A DNA stretch of 64,000 bases from contig NZ_CANLER010000001.1 in NCBI RefSeq assembly GCF_947489715.1, forward strand, positions 868,001 through 932,000. Direction: 5' to 3'. A program made the translations under genes and the position numbers. Each line of letters starts with the position of its first letter. Within the stretch, counting starts at the first letter, position 1. This DNA comes from an uncultured Roseovarius sp. (GTDB lineage: Bacteria > Pseudomonadota > Alphaproteobacteria > Rhodobacterales > Rhodobacteraceae). The notes under the pieces are model-generated. The model had not been told where the DNA came from. It ran no database searches and worked only from the letters and a program-made list of their open reading frames with translations. Positions 1 to 8,924 of this stretch are shown here, piece by piece.

Positions 1-211
1 CAAATGGCAGATCGGGCGACCTGTTGTAGGTGATCATGCTTCGGGGGCGTTCGACAGAAACATGGGTACGCAAAACCTGCTCTTCACACGGCTGATCCCA
101 GCCATCGGATTCGAAACGCCTGTCCAGCATTTCATACCGACCAACGCGGTTGCTGATGGCGCCGCGCCCGGCGCGCCGCATTGCGGGGTCTGTGCTATTG
201 TCCGATGTCAT
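1..211 (-). CDS. PA0069-like radical SAM protein, N-terminal fragment
   Basis: The gene runs off the left edge, so only about 70 N-terminal residues are present. They include a RAGRGAISN segment and an ERPRSMITYNRSPDLPF segment. Both are typical of the N-terminus of the PA0069 (SplB-like) radical SAM family, just before the CxxxCxxC cluster motif, which lies outside the window. The ATG at 209-211 has a purine-rich AGGGG only two bases upstream, so the exact start is uncertain. The gene is divergent from the corrinoid-protein gene. Family assignment comes from recalled N-terminal motifs; the reaction is not known. Confidence 0.7.
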   Translation of the reverse strand, partial: MTSDNSTDPAMRRAGRGAISNRVGRYEMLDRRFESDGWDQPCEEQVLRTHVSVERPRSMITYNRSPDLPF

Positions 212-325
212 ACCCCTAATTTGGAACATTTAGGGAACATTTGCAATAACACCATATAGACCATGAATGTTTTTCAGTAACGACCGAGTGTAATTAACGG
301 TATAGGTCGGTTGCGGAAGCAGTGA

Positions 326-355
326 TGTCGCAATTCGCAAAGTGCGGATGCGACA
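326..355. promoter_or_regulatory. Inverted repeat upstream of the corrinoid-protein gene
   Basis: TGTCGCA at 326-332 and its exact complement TGCGACA at 349-355 are separated by 16 bases, 67 bases before the ATG at 422. A site of this spacing could be an operator for a dimeric regulator, or a leader hairpin. The regulator is not identifiable here. Confidence 0.35.
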
Positions 356-421
356 AATTGACGAATGCTGCACCTAACGAAACGATGCGCGACCCCTGCG
401 CCAAGATTGAGGAAATCGTTA

Positions 422-1126
422 ATGTCAGACGAAGAAGACGACATCATCCTGTCCGAACTGGACGATGAAGAACTTGTCCAGCAAATGTTTGATGACCTCT
501 ATGACGGCCTGAAAGAAGAGATCGAGGAAGGCGTCAACATCCTGCTTGAGCGCAAGTGGGAACCCTATCAGGTGCTGACCGAAGCGCTGGTGGGTGGCAT
601 GACCATCGTCGGTAAGGACTTCCGCGACGGTATCCTTTTTGTGCCCGAGGTGCTTCTGGCGGCCAACGCGATGAAGGGCGGCATGGCTATTCTCAAGCCG
701 CTGCTGGCCGAAACCGGTGCCCCCCGCGTGGGCAAGATGGTGATTGGCACGGTCAAGGGTGACATCCACGACATCGGCAAGAACCTTGTGTCGATGATGA
801 TGGAAGGTGCGGGTTTCGAAGTGGTCGATCTGGGCATCAACAACCCGGTCGAGAACTATCTGGAAGCGCTGGAAGCTGAAGAGCCCGACATTCTGGGCAT
901 GTCAGCGCTGCTGACCACGACCATGCCCTACATGAAAGTTGTGATCGATACGCTGGTGGAACAGGGCAAGCGCGATGACTATGTCGTTCTTGTCGGCGGT
1001 GCGCCGCTGAACGAGGAATTCGGCAAGGCCATCGGCGCTGACGCCTATTGCCGCGATGCTGCCGTGGCCGTGGAAACCGCCAAGGATTTCATGTCGCGCA
1101 AACACAATCAGGGTGCCACGGGCTGA
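422..1126 (+). CDS. Stand-alone corrinoid (B12)-binding protein, MtbC/MetH type
   Basis: This 234-aa protein has an N-terminal helical B12-binding cap (about residues 15-95) followed by a cobalamin-binding Rossmann domain. The DIHDIGK motif supplies D114, H116 and G119, with H116 the expected lower cobalt ligand. Such proteins carry methyl groups between methyltransferase subunits. In roseobacters I recall that separate polypeptides can replace the domains of MetH, so a role in split methionine synthase is possible but inferred. The ATG at 422 follows GAGGAAATC; an upstream in-frame start at 365 has no good ribosome site. A terminator follows, then a DUF1638 gene. Confidence 0.85.
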   Translation: MSDEEDDIILSELDDEELVQQMFDDLYDGLKEEIEEGVNILLERKWEPYQVLTEALVGGMTIVGKDFRDGILFVPEVLLAANAMKGGMAILKPLLAETGAPRVGKMVIGTVKGDIHDIGKNLVSMMMEGAGFEVVDLGINNPVENYLEALEAEEPDILGMSALLTTTMPYMKVVIDTLVEQGKRDDYVVLVGGAPLNEEFGKAIGADAYCRDAAVAVETAKDFMSRKHNQGATG

Positions 1127-1154
1127 GGCATCCGCTCAGACAATGAGATGATAG

Positions 1155-1182
1155 ACGGCCCGTTTGTGCGGGCCGTTTTTTT
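1155..1182 (+). terminator. Rho-independent terminator after the corrinoid-protein gene
   Basis: ACGGCCCG (1155-1162) pairs with CGGGCCGT (1169-1176) around a 6-base loop and runs into a T-rich tract. It lies between the corrinoid-protein stop and the DUF1638 ATG, so the DUF1638 gene depends on read-through or its own promoter. Confidence 0.85.
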
Positions 1183-1198
1183 GTTGGAAGGAAGTGCC

Positions 1199-1855
1199 AT
1201 GACGATCTTGCCAGCCGACGACACGTTGACTCAGCAAGGCTTTGCCGAGGGCGCGAGCGAGGCGTCGATCCTGCTGATCGCCTGCGGCGCGCTGGCCCAT
1301 GAAATCCTGGCGCTGACCCGGGCCAATGGCTGGACCCATATGACGCTGACGTGCTTGCCCGCCAAATACCACCTTTATCCCGACAAGATCACCGAGGCCG
1401 TGGAGGAGGCCGTTGCCAAGCATCGCGGCGACTATGACGAAATCTTCGTGGTCTATGCAGATTGCGGTACCGGCGGGCAATTGCAGGCGAAATGCGAAGA
1501 GCTGGGCGTGAAGATGGTCGAGGGGCCGCATTGCTATTCGTTTTTCGAGGGCAATGACACATTTTCAGAGCGCTCGGAAAATGGTGAGATCACCGCATTT
1601 TACCTGACCGATTTTCTGGTCAAGCAGTTTGACGCGTTCATCTGGAAGCCTATGGGGTTGGATCGGCATCCCGAATTGCGCGACATGATCTTTGGCAATT
1701 ACACCAAGCTGGTCTATCAGGCGCAGATCAAGAACCCGGCCCTTGTCGAAAAGGCCAAAGCCTGTGCCGAACGGCTGGGGTTGGACTTTGAATATCGATT
1801 TACCGGCTACGGCGATCTTGAAACGACGCTACGGGATGTGTCGAAAAAGGGTTGA
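1199..1855 (+). CDS. DUF1638 family protein
   Basis: The 218-aa protein matches what I recall of DUF1638, a family often found beside B12-dependent methyltransferase genes in alphaproteobacteria and methanogens. Visible features are a hydrophobic opening strand with a Cys (ASILLIACGAL), a VVYADCGTGGQL motif near the centre, and further Cys, His and acidic residues that could bind metal. The biochemical function is not established. The start at 1199 follows GGAAGGAAG; the earlier in-frame ATG at 1148 would place the terminator inside the gene. Its position after the corrinoid protein suggests a role in corrinoid methyl transfer or reactivation. Confidence 0.75.
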   Translation: MTILPADDTLTQQGFAEGASEASILLIACGALAHEILALTRANGWTHMTLTCLPAKYHLYPDKITEAVEEAVAKHRGDYDEIFVVYADCGTGGQLQAKCEELGVKMVEGPHCYSFFEGNDTFSERSENGEITAFYLTDFLVKQFDAFIWKPMGLDRHPELRDMIFGNYTKLVYQAQIKNPALVEKAKACAERLGLDFEYRFTGYGDLETTLRDVSKKG

Positions 1856-1859
1856 AAAC

Positions 1860-2276
1860 TTAACCCCGCGCCTCTTCGGCGGCCACCAGTCGGATACGTT
1901 CGATCATTGCGCGCAAACCGTTTGAGCGTTGGGCCGAAAGGTGATCATTAAGGCCCAGCCGTGCCAGTTCAGCCGGCGCGTCGATCTTGGGCACGTCGGC
2001 CACTGCCGACCCGTTGTAAAGCGCCCTGAGAACCGAGATCAGACCGCGCACGATCATGGCATCACTGTCACCGGTAAAGGAAAACACGCCGTCTTCGATC
2101 TTTGGGTGCAGCCAGACCTGGCTGGCACAGCCGTCAACCTTTGTGGCAGGCACTTTCAGCGCATCGTCCAGCGGGTCCATCGCTTTGCCGTGGTCGATGA
2201 CGTAGCGATAGCGGTCCTCCCAATCCTCGAGAAAGTCGAAATCGGCAACGATGTCTTCAAAGGCGGTCTGGGCCAT
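1860..2276 (-). CDS. sufE: SufE family sulfur acceptor protein
   Basis: At 138 aa it has normal SufE length. SufE accepts sulfane sulfur from the cysteine desulfurase SufS on a conserved cysteine and passes it to the SufBCD scaffold in the cytoplasm. The expected cysteine is C50 in KVDGCASQVW, preceded by the usual loop. The gene stands apart from any suf operon in this window and is convergent with the DUF1638 gene, four bases apart. Confidence 0.9.
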   Translation of the reverse strand: MAQTAFEDIVADFDFLEDWEDRYRYVIDHGKAMDPLDDALKVPATKVDGCASQVWLHPKIEDGVFSFTGDSDAMIVRGLISVLRALYNGSAVADVPKIDAPAELARLGLNDHLSAQRSNGLRAMIERIRLVAAEEARG

Positions 2277-2405
2277 GGTTTTCCGTCCGTAGTACTGATG
2301 TCAAACACCTAAGCGCGCCTCTGAGAAAGGTCCAGCCCCACCTTCTGTCTTTTCAACGCGGGCGCGATGAGGTAACCCGAAGTGAGGTAGCAGAAGGCAG
2401 GTGTG

Positions 2406-2915
2406 ATGCGAAGGTTTGTGGCAATTCTGGTGGTTTCGTCGATAGTATTGTCGGGCTGTTCGCGTCTGCGCGACTCAAGGATCAATCCCGGCAATTGGTT
2501 TGGCGGCGGCAGTTCCCAACCGGCGGTCACTAACGGCAGTGAAGCCAATCCACTGATCCCGAAACAGACCCGTATCCGTCGCAAGGACAAGCGCAAGATT
2601 TACCGGGGCACACCCGTTGATCAGGTGACCAGCGTCCAGGTCGAGCCCACAACGTCAGGGGCGATCATACGTGTCTCTGGCGTGTCGCTGCAACAAGGCG
2701 CCCATGACGTGCGGTTGACCTCGGAAAATGACGGAGAACCGATTGGCGGGGTGCTAACACTTCGCCTGCGCGCATTGCAGCCCACGAACACCCCACAGGG
2801 GCAGGCCCGCCAACGCACACTTCATGCCGGGCGTTTCGTGTCAAACAACGATCTTGCGTTGACCAACACGATCCGCGTCATCGGCGCCCGCAACGAGATC
2901 ACAGCACGCCCCTGA
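2406..2915 (+). CDS. Predicted lipoprotein, roseobacter conserved hypothetical
   Basis: The roughly 169-aa product starts with a short basic n-region, a hydrophobic stretch and the lipobox LSGC, so it is expected to be lipidated and exported. The mature part opens SRLRDSRINPGNWFG, which I recognise as conserved in Rhodobacteraceae without known function. The rest is polar, with no transmembrane helix. An adjacent GTG at 2403 could serve as the start instead. It is convergent with rnd, 10 bases apart. Confidence 0.75.
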   Translation: MRRFVAILVVSSIVLSGCSRLRDSRINPGNWFGGGSSQPAVTNGSEANPLIPKQTRIRRKDKRKIYRGTPVDQVTSVQVEPTTSGAIIRVSGVSLQQGAHDVRLTSENDGEPIGGVLTLRLRALQPTNTPQGQARQRTLHAGRFVSNNDLALTNTIRVIGARNEITARP

Positions 2916-2925
2916 GCAGGCTTGG

Positions 2926-4083
2926 TTAAAGCTCGATAATCTTGATGTTGTTGCCGCGGGCGGTCAGTGCGACCTTGCCTTCGCAGAGCCGGAGCGCATC
3001 CTGCCCGAACACATCCGCCCGCCATCCCCTGAGCGAAGATACGTCCCGGATACCAGCGGCGATCTGATCCAGTTCCGCTGCATTGGCAATCAGCTTGGGC
3101 GCGACCCCATAGCTTTCGGTCTTGGCCTTGAGCAACACGCGCAGAAGATCGGCCAGCGCCGGATTCACCTGTAGTTTTTCCTGCCGTGTATCGGGTTTTG
3201 GTTGGTTTTTCGTCGGACAGTCCAGACCCGCCTTGACCGCAGCCAGAATGCCATCGGCGATTTCCCCCTTGCGGGCCTCGCGCAGCAGCAGGCGTGAACG
3301 GCCCAGATCCTGCTGTGTGGCAGGTTTGGTCGACGCCAATTCAACCAACGCGTCATCCTTGAACACACGGTTGCGCGGGATGTTGCGCGATTGCGCATGG
3401 TTTTCGCGGAACTGCGCCAGCTCGCGCACGATGGCCAGAAACTTGCCTGAATTGTTGCGCGTCTTGACCCGTTTCCACGCCTCTTCGGGATGCGTGATAT
3501 AGGTTTCGGGGTCAGTCAGGATATGCATCTCTTCGGCGACCCATTTTTCACGATTGGTTTCGTGCAGCTTGGCGGCTAGGAATTCGTAAATACCGCGCAG
3601 GTGGGTCACATCGGCCAACGCATAGGTCTTTTGCGCATCGGTCAGCGGACGGCGCGACCAATCGGTAAACCGCGAGGTTTTGTCGAGCTGTTGCTTGGCA
3701 ATCTTTCGCACCAGCGTTTCATACCCGGCCTGTTCACCAAAGCCGCAGACCATCGCCGCCACCTGGGTGTCGAAGAGTGGCGTGGGGATCACGCCGGCAT
3801 CGACATAGAAAATCTCAAGATCCTGCCGGGCGGCGTGGAAAACCTTGACCACCGATGTATCACGGAAAAGGTCATAGAGCGGTTCCAGCGACAGCGCGCC
3901 CTCCAGCGGGTCAACCAGTACCGCGTCATCCTCACCATCGCCCTGCACCGCCAATTGCACCAGGCAAAGCTTGGAATAATAGGTCCGTTCGCGCAGAAAC
4001 TCGGTGTCGACGGTGACATAATCGTAGGTCGCGGCCTTTTGACAGAACGCGGCCAGATCTTCGGTGGTGGTGATTGTTTTCAT
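2926..4083 (-). CDS. rnd: Ribonuclease D
   Basis: The 385-aa protein matches RNase D, a 3'-5' exoribonuclease of tRNA and structured RNA processing. The DEDD exonuclease domain fills the first 200 residues: DTEFLRERTYY carries the first Asp-Glu pair, and later FHAARQDLE and YALADVTHL carry the remaining acidic and aromatic residues. An HRDC-like helical domain follows. The length is normal. The ATG at 4083 lies about 85 bases from the start-distal end of purN, so co-transcription with the upstream purM-purN genes is possible. Confidence 0.93.
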   Translation of the reverse strand: MKTITTTEDLAAFCQKAATYDYVTVDTEFLRERTYYSKLCLVQLAVQGDGEDDAVLVDPLEGALSLEPLYDLFRDTSVVKVFHAARQDLEIFYVDAGVIPTPLFDTQVAAMVCGFGEQAGYETLVRKIAKQQLDKTSRFTDWSRRPLTDAQKTYALADVTHLRGIYEFLAAKLHETNREKWVAEEMHILTDPETYITHPEEAWKRVKTRNNSGKFLAIVRELAQFRENHAQSRNIPRNRVFKDDALVELASTKPATQQDLGRSRLLLREARKGEIADGILAAVKAGLDCPTKNQPKPDTRQEKLQVNPALADLLRVLLKAKTESYGVAPKLIANAAELDQIAAGIRDVSSLRGWRADVFGQDALRLCEGKVALTARGNNIKIIEL

Positions 4084-4167
4084 GTGGTGTTGTCAGTCTC
4101 TGTCACGGGGGGCTGAAGTTGCGACGGTATAGGGCAGCGCAGGGCAAATGGAAATGCCCTCAAAAGC

Positions 4168-4761
4168 CTAGGGCAAGGCAATCATCTGCCTGTTGCCCTC
4201 GGCGAATTGGCGTAGCACGGCGGGGTAAAGAATATGTTCTTGTTCCAGCACGCGCGCGGCAAGGCTCTGAGGCGTATCATCGGGGTGAATCGGCACCTGG
4301 GCCTGCCCTAGGATCGGGCCGTCATCCAGCGCCGGTGTAACCTCGTGCACCGTGCAGCCCGCGCTGGTGTCTCCGGCGTCGAGCGCGCGGGCATGGGTAT
4401 TGAGGCCGCGATACTTGGGCAAGAGCGAGGGGTGGATATTCAGCATCCGCCCCTGCCAGCGGCTGACGAACCCTTCGGTGAGCACGCGCATGAACCCGGC
4501 GAGGCAAAGGATGTCCGGCCTGGCCTCGATCAGGCGGGCATGCAGAACATCCTCGAACGCGGCGCGATCTTCGCCGTAAGGCCGGTGATCAACCACGGCC
4601 GTGTCAACGCCCCGGTCCGCGGCCTTTTGCAACCCACCAGCGTCGTGATTGTTGGACATGACCAGGCAGGCGCGCGCAGGATGATCACCCGTCATGCTAT
4701 CAACCAGCGAGACCATGTTGGACCCGCTGCCCGAAAGCAGGATGGCCACGCGTTTGGTCAA
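4168..4761 (-). CDS. purN: Phosphoribosylglycinamide formyltransferase
   Basis: PurN transfers a formyl group from 10-formyltetrahydrofolate to GAR, step three of purine synthesis. The 197-aa protein has the N-terminal GSGSNM phosphate loop, then [12 protein letters not shown] with the catalytic Asn-His and substrate-binding residues, and [16 protein letters not shown] with the catalytic Asp. The start overlaps the purM stop by four bases, so the two are translationally coupled. Confidence 0.96.
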   Translation of the reverse strand: MTKRVAILLSGSGSNMVSLVDSMTGDHPARACLVMSNNHDAGGLQKAADRGVDTAVVDHRPYGEDRAAFEDVLHARLIEARPDILCLAGFMRVLTEGFVSRWQGRMLNIHPSLLPKYRGLNTHARALDAGDTSAGCTVHEVTPALDDGPILGQAQVPIHPDDTPQSLAARVLEQEHILYPAVLRQFAEGNRQMIALP

Positions 4762-5804
4762 AGAAGCGCCCCGGAATAGCTGACGCCCGGCGTGCCGGTC
4801 ACTTGGCCCAGACGGCAGACAGTCTCGCCTTCGGTCTCAAGCAGGGATTGCAGCGCATCGGCGCGATCTGCCGACACCGCCAGCACCATGCCGATGCCAC
4901 AGTTAAAAGTCTTGAGCATTTCGCTTTCGGCCATGCCGCCTTGCACTGCCAACCAGCTGAAAACAGGCGGTATTTCGCAACTATTCAGATCGATTTCAAC
5001 GCCCATTTCTTCGGGCAGGACGCGCGGGATATTCTCGGTCAGGCCACCGCCGGTGATATGGGCCAGGGCGTGTACGCCCCCTGCCCTGACAGCCGCCAGT
5101 GCCTGTCTCACATATAGCCGTGTCGGGGTCAGCAATGCGGCCCCCAGCGTGCCCTGGGACCAGGGGCAATCCGCCTCCCACTCCAGTCCCGACATCTCGA
5201 CCAGCTTGCGCACAAGGCTGTAGCCATTCGAATGCACCCCGTCGCTTGCCAGCCCCAGCAATACATCGCCCACCGCAACATCAGCGGGCAGGTCGCTGCC
5301 ACGTTCCATCGCGCCCACGGCAAAGCCTGCAAGGTCGAAATCGCCTTCGGGATACATGCCCGGCATCTCGGCCGTCTCACCACCAATCAGGGCACAACCG
5401 GACCGCACGCAGCCTTCGGCGATACCTTCGATAATGCGCGCTGCCTTGTCGGTTTCAAGCTTGCCGGTGGCGAAATAATCAAGGAAAAACAAAGGCTCAG
5501 CGCCCTGACAGACCAGATCATTGACGCACATGGCGACCAGGTCAATGCCCACGCCATCCACGTTTCCGGTGTCGATCGCAATGCGCAGCTTGGTGCCCAC
5601 CCCATCGGTCGCGGCCACAAGGATGGGGTCGACATAGCCCGCGCCCTTGAGATCGAAGAGCGCCCCAAACCCGCCCAATCCGGCCATGACCCCGGACCGT
5701 GTCGTGCGTTTTGCCGCTGGTTTGATCCGATCCACCAAAGCATTGCCCGCGTCGATATCCACACCGGCATCGGCATAGGTCACACCGTTCTTGCCATCGC
5801 TCAT
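4758..5804 (-). CDS. purM: Phosphoribosylformylglycinamidine cyclo-ligase
   Basis: PurM (AIR synthetase) closes the imidazole ring of FGAM using ATP. The 348-aa protein has the expected N-terminal [15 protein letters not shown], the [10 protein letters not shown] nucleotide motif, the GGETAEMPG loop and the [13 protein letters not shown] motif. The ATG follows AGGAGAG at good spacing. It is the first gene of a purM-purN operon, and the upstream spacer contains 11-bp tandem repeats starting 124 bases before the ATG. Confidence 0.97.
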   Translation of the reverse strand: MSDGKNGVTYADAGVDIDAGNALVDRIKPAAKRTTRSGVMAGLGGFGALFDLKGAGYVDPILVAATDGVGTKLRIAIDTGNVDGVGIDLVAMCVNDLVCQGAEPLFFLDYFATGKLETDKAARIIEGIAEGCVRSGCALIGGETAEMPGMYPEGDFDLAGFAVGAMERGSDLPADVAVGDVLLGLASDGVHSNGYSLVRKLVEMSGLEWEADCPWSQGTLGAALLTPTRLYVRQALAAVRAGGVHALAHITGGGLTENIPRVLPEEMGVEIDLNSCEIPPVFSWLAVQGGMAESEMLKTFNCGIGMVLAVSADRADALQSLLETEGETVCRLGQVTGTPGVSYSGALL

Positions 5805-6255
5805 GACATTGCCCTCTCCTTGGGTTTTGCGGGCGGGTTAGCCTATGCGCGCGGCAAAGAAAAGCACGTTGGACGGCATGTCTGGGCGAATCGTGGTTAA
5901 CGCACTGATTTCAGGGGAAATTACCAATCGGTATAACGTCGGTATTTTGTCGGTATTACGTCGGTGCAAAAATCGGTAAAAGTGCGGGTTAATGCGGCGC
6001 ACGCCCGACCGCCCCACAAGATGTTGATTGCGCGGCAAGGGTCATAAAGCAGGGTCCATTTCAGGCCAGGTGCCGAAATACCTGCTGGAACGAACGCGCT
6101 TACTTGCCCCCGGCATTGCATTTTGCGAAGAGAGTTTAGCCTGGCCTTGGTCAAGCGATACCCCGAGTAGTGCCCGGCGCGGATGGGCGATATGGCGGCG
6201 CGGGGTCAGAGTGGCTTGACCACCTCTACCGGTCTGCTAGAGACACATTCAGGTC
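5805..6255. other. Intergenic region upstream of purM and the CAT tRNA
   Basis: I see no convincing coding region in these 451 bases. The spacer holds the presumed purM promoter (minus strand), the presumed tRNA promoter (plus strand) and the tandem repeat block at 5928-5966. Two degenerate extra repeat units flank that block (ATCGG at 5927-5931 and ATCGGTAAAAG at 5972-5982). Confidence 0.5.
5928..5966 (+). repeat. 11-bp tandem repeat block, copy 1
   Basis: Three 11-base units TCGGTATAACG, TCGGTATTTTG and TCGGTATTACG are followed by a partial unit TCGGTG. The whole 39-base block occurs again, identically but inverted, at 42245-42283. The 11-base period puts each unit near one DNA turn apart, as in iterons or multi-site operators. 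It lies 124-162 bases upstream of the purM start. Confidence 0.85.
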
Positions 6256-6332
6256 GGGCCTGTAGCTCAATTGGTTAGAGCAGAGCGCTCATAACGCTTT
6301 GGTTGGGGGTTCGAGTCCCTCCGGGCCTACCA
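6256..6332 (+). tRNA. tRNA with CAT anticodon (Met elongator or Ile2)
   Basis: The 77-base gene folds as a cloverleaf with encoded CCA: acceptor GGGCCTG with CGGGCCT, anticodon loop CTCATAA, and a T arm around GGTTCGA. The first acceptor pair is G-T. The anticodon stem lacks the three GC pairs of an initiator, so this is not tRNA-fMet. CAT can be elongator methionine or, after lysidine modification, isoleucine; sequence reading alone does not settle which. Confidence 0.9.
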
Positions 6333-6568
6333 CCATGGTTACTTCAATGGCTGACCTTCCCATTCGGCAGCGAGGCATATCCCCGTAACTTCGGCCTTTC
6401 GATGGTCAAAGCCGACGAAGCGCCCGGTAAAATCAGAAATTCCGTAGCCTGCGCGCCCCGCAGGCATGCCCCCGGTCGGTGGTTTCGCTGGGGTGGTTCA
6501 TATGGAGATGCGAAGCAAGGTTGCGCCACCGGAAATCAGATCATCCCGGAACCGGTGTTTAGAACAGC

Positions 6569-6593
6569 AAAAAGCCCGCCGGATAGAGCGGGC
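6569..6593 (-). terminator. Terminator of the 65-aa membrane protein gene
   Basis: Read on the minus strand, GCCCGC and GCGGGC pair around an 8-base loop and are followed by five T. It sits about 35 bases after the stop of the small gene at 6628. The 236 bases between the tRNA and this terminator contain nothing I can support. Confidence 0.8.
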
Positions 6594-6627
6594 CGTGGTC
6601 AGGCGTTTGTCTGGAATGGTCGCGGTG

Positions 6628-6825
6628 TCAGCGTTTGCCGGTGATCAGATCGGTCTGCTTGCTGGCCCATTGCATCCCGAAAGCGGCGCCAACGAAAAGC
6701 ATGATTGGCCAGATGATGACTTTCAGAGTTTCGACCGGTGCGGCATCCGACGCCTTCCAGGCGATGAAGCAAAGGAAGAATGCCATCCCGGCGGCGATTT
6801 CGCGTTTGAAGGTTTTCTGTTGCAT
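6628..6825 (-). CDS. Small two-helix membrane protein, hypothetical
   Basis: The 65-aa protein has a basic start (MQQKTFKRE), then two hydrophobic stretches (about residues 11-25 and 34-52) and a polar, basic end. No family is recognised. The ATG at 6825 was chosen because the longer reading to 7002 adds a Pro/Arg-rich segment that looks non-coding. A strong terminator follows directly, which supports a real transcript. Confidence 0.6.
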   Translation of the reverse strand: MQQKTFKREIAAGMAFFLCFIAWKASDAAPVETLKVIIWPIMLFVGAAFGMQWASKQTDLITGKR

Positions 6826-6941
6826 GACCCTGATCCTTGATGGCTCCCTTTTAGCGCCCTCGGGATGCAAGGCGATTACCGCGCCGCACGGTCCATAAAG
6901 ACTTGCCGCACCTATGGGGCGCGGATCGGCCCGGCGACACG

Positions 6942-8828
6942 TCATTTTCCCTTCTGGGTCAACCCTGCCAGCGCCAGGCCCAGGATCGAACCGATCGCCC
7001 ATCCCAGAAGGGTCTGAAGCCAGAACCAGCTGCGGATGCCCAGATGATGGATCTGGGCGGGAACATTATCCTCGAACGCTTTGTCGAAGGTGATGACCGG
7101 CACAAGGTTGTCGAGGCTGGCCATGAATTTCCACACCCATGATCCCGATGCCCCGGCGACGATTTCCTTACCGCTCCAGACCTCGTCCAGATGCAGCATG
7201 AAGGCCCCGAAGACCGTCAGCGCGATCATCCACGGCAGAATTCGCCAATACCCCATGCCGATGCCGTACCCAATGAAGATACGTTGCAGAAAGACGCCAA
7301 ACCACTGGCCGTAATGGCCTGTGGCCCAGTATTTCGCAGCCTGTTTCTGTTTCGATTTGCGCAGCAGGTCGTCGGCGATACCGGTTTCCCCGACGCTCTG
7401 AAACAATCCGGCGCTGACGATATAGGGCTGCGCATAACCGGATTTATCCCGATCCAGCAGATCCTTGAAAGATCGCCCCAACGTGTCTGCCTGATCCCCT
7501 GACTGGAGAAACTTGTGAAGTTTCATGCCCTTGAGGTTCAATTCCCTGGGCCAGGTCTCCAGCGCCGTGGTGGTGGGGGTCGACGCCTCAAGATCAAGCC
7601 AGCCCAGATCGCTGCCGGCCAGATCAAGGCATGTCCCGGTGCCCCAGACCGGCACCGGATCCATCCAGTTGCAGAACGACAGCGCGCCCTTGATCGTGGC
7701 ATTGCGGAAGGTGACATGTTTGAAATTTCCCGATGACAGAATGACGTTGCGGCCAAAACTGGCGCGTTCAGCAGAGAAGGAAATCGTGGATGGCCCGAAC
7801 GCCATTTCGACATTGCCCTGAAATTTCGCGTCCTCGCCGTAAAGCTCGATTTCCTCCGCGGCTGCCTCCAGTCGGGTGTTCGCGGCCAGTTCCACCTCTT
7901 TGAAATTCAGGCTGAGCGGGCTTTCCGAGGTCAGCAGAAGCGTCGTGTCATGGCCCACTTTTGCGCGCGACAGGATGAAAAGGGCCGCATTGGAAAGCGA
8001 TGCGTCAAGTTTGGCCTCGAGCGCGGCAAAGGCTTTTCCGGTCTGGTCAAGCGACACCCACAATGTCGTCGCCACTTCGATCGCTTTCAGATTGCAGACA
8101 TCGGTAAAGACCGTTTTGCCGATGAATAGCTCGTTGCATATCAACCGTTCGGCGTTGAGCGTTTCCGCCGACGCCTCGGAAATGTAGATATTTGCGCCAC
8201 TCGTCCCCTCAAGGCTGATCCTGCCAGCACTGAGCGAATTAATCGCCAGGTCGTTGTTCAGCGTGCATTTTTCGATCACCAGCCGCTTCATCCTGGCGGG
8301 AAAAAGCGGCTCGCCCAGCAGTGATACACCCGATACGTTGAAGAACCCACGCGCCTCGACCGTGTTGAAGCGTGCGCCCTCTTCGGCGGTGGTGGCGGTC
8401 AGGTAGACGCCGGTTTCGATGGTGGATTGCGCCACCTCAAGACCACCGGTGATATAGCAAAATTCCAGCGTGAGCCCGCTCAGCGTGCTGTGTTTGATCG
8501 TGATATCCCCGTCGATCCGGCATTGCGTCAGCGACAGGGTGACATGGCCCGGAAGCCGGGAAACAAAGCCGCCGGTTAGTCTGGCCCCGTGGATGATCAT
8601 GCGGACCGGTGTCTTGCTTTCCAGGGCTTTTTCGGTGGCAAATGCGGCCAGCGCTGCCAGTCTTATGGTGCCGCTTTCCGTCCAGCCCTCTTCGGAGGCC
8701 GGGTTCGGGATCACCCCGGTTCGGTCACTGAAATCGGCAATGAAGCCCTGCGAGAACCGGTCGAAAAGCCAGTGTTCAGTCTCGGTCCATCTGTCGGAAT
8801 CGGTCAAGGAATGTGTCACGGGTGCCAA
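6942..8828 (-). CDS. Beta-helix protein with C-terminal membrane domain
   Basis: The 628-aa protein has a long first part (about residues 60-450) built of short, irregular repeats with regularly spaced hydrophobic residues, as in pentapeptide or right-handed beta-helix folds. The C-terminal 125 residues have about three membrane segments (around GMGYWRILPWMIALTVFG and WFWLQTLLGWAIGSILGL). They enclose a segment SLDNLVPVITFDKAFED that resembles the re-entrant loop of channel-like proteins. There is no signal peptide. No named family is certain; a sensor or channel role is inferred only from layout. Confidence 0.6.
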   Translation of the reverse strand: MAPVTHSLTDSDRWTETEHWLFDRFSQGFIADFSDRTGVIPNPASEEGWTESGTIRLAALAAFATEKALESKTPVRMIIHGARLTGGFVSRLPGHVTLSLTQCRIDGDITIKHSTLSGLTLEFCYITGGLEVAQSTIETGVYLTATTAEEGARFNTVEARGFFNVSGVSLLGEPLFPARMKRLVIEKCTLNNDLAINSLSAGRISLEGTSGANIYISEASAETLNAERLICNELFIGKTVFTDVCNLKAIEVATTLWVSLDQTGKAFAALEAKLDASLSNAALFILSRAKVGHDTTLLLTSESPLSLNFKEVELAANTRLEAAAEEIELYGEDAKFQGNVEMAFGPSTISFSAERASFGRNVILSSGNFKHVTFRNATIKGALSFCNWMDPVPVWGTGTCLDLAGSDLGWLDLEASTPTTTALETWPRELNLKGMKLHKFLQSGDQADTLGRSFKDLLDRDKSGYAQPYIVSAGLFQSVGETGIADDLLRKSKQKQAAKYWATGHYGQWFGVFLQRIFIGYGIGMGYWRILPWMIALTVFGAFMLHLDEVWSGKEIVAGASGSWVWKFMASLDNLVPVITFDKAFEDNVPAQIHHLGIRSWFWLQTLLGWAIGSILGLALAGLTQKGK

Positions 8829-8924
8829 CCTATGCGATGCGATTGCAAAAAAACTGCGCGCGGAAATACCGCAAGCGTAAACGCCCGGCGCGAAAAGTCA
8901 AAATGGTGTTTCCGAAGGGCGGCG

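Noticed and set aside
62..259. 65-codon open reading on the plus strand at the left edge
   Set aside because: It is the antisense of the radical SAM N-terminus, whose protein motifs are clear.
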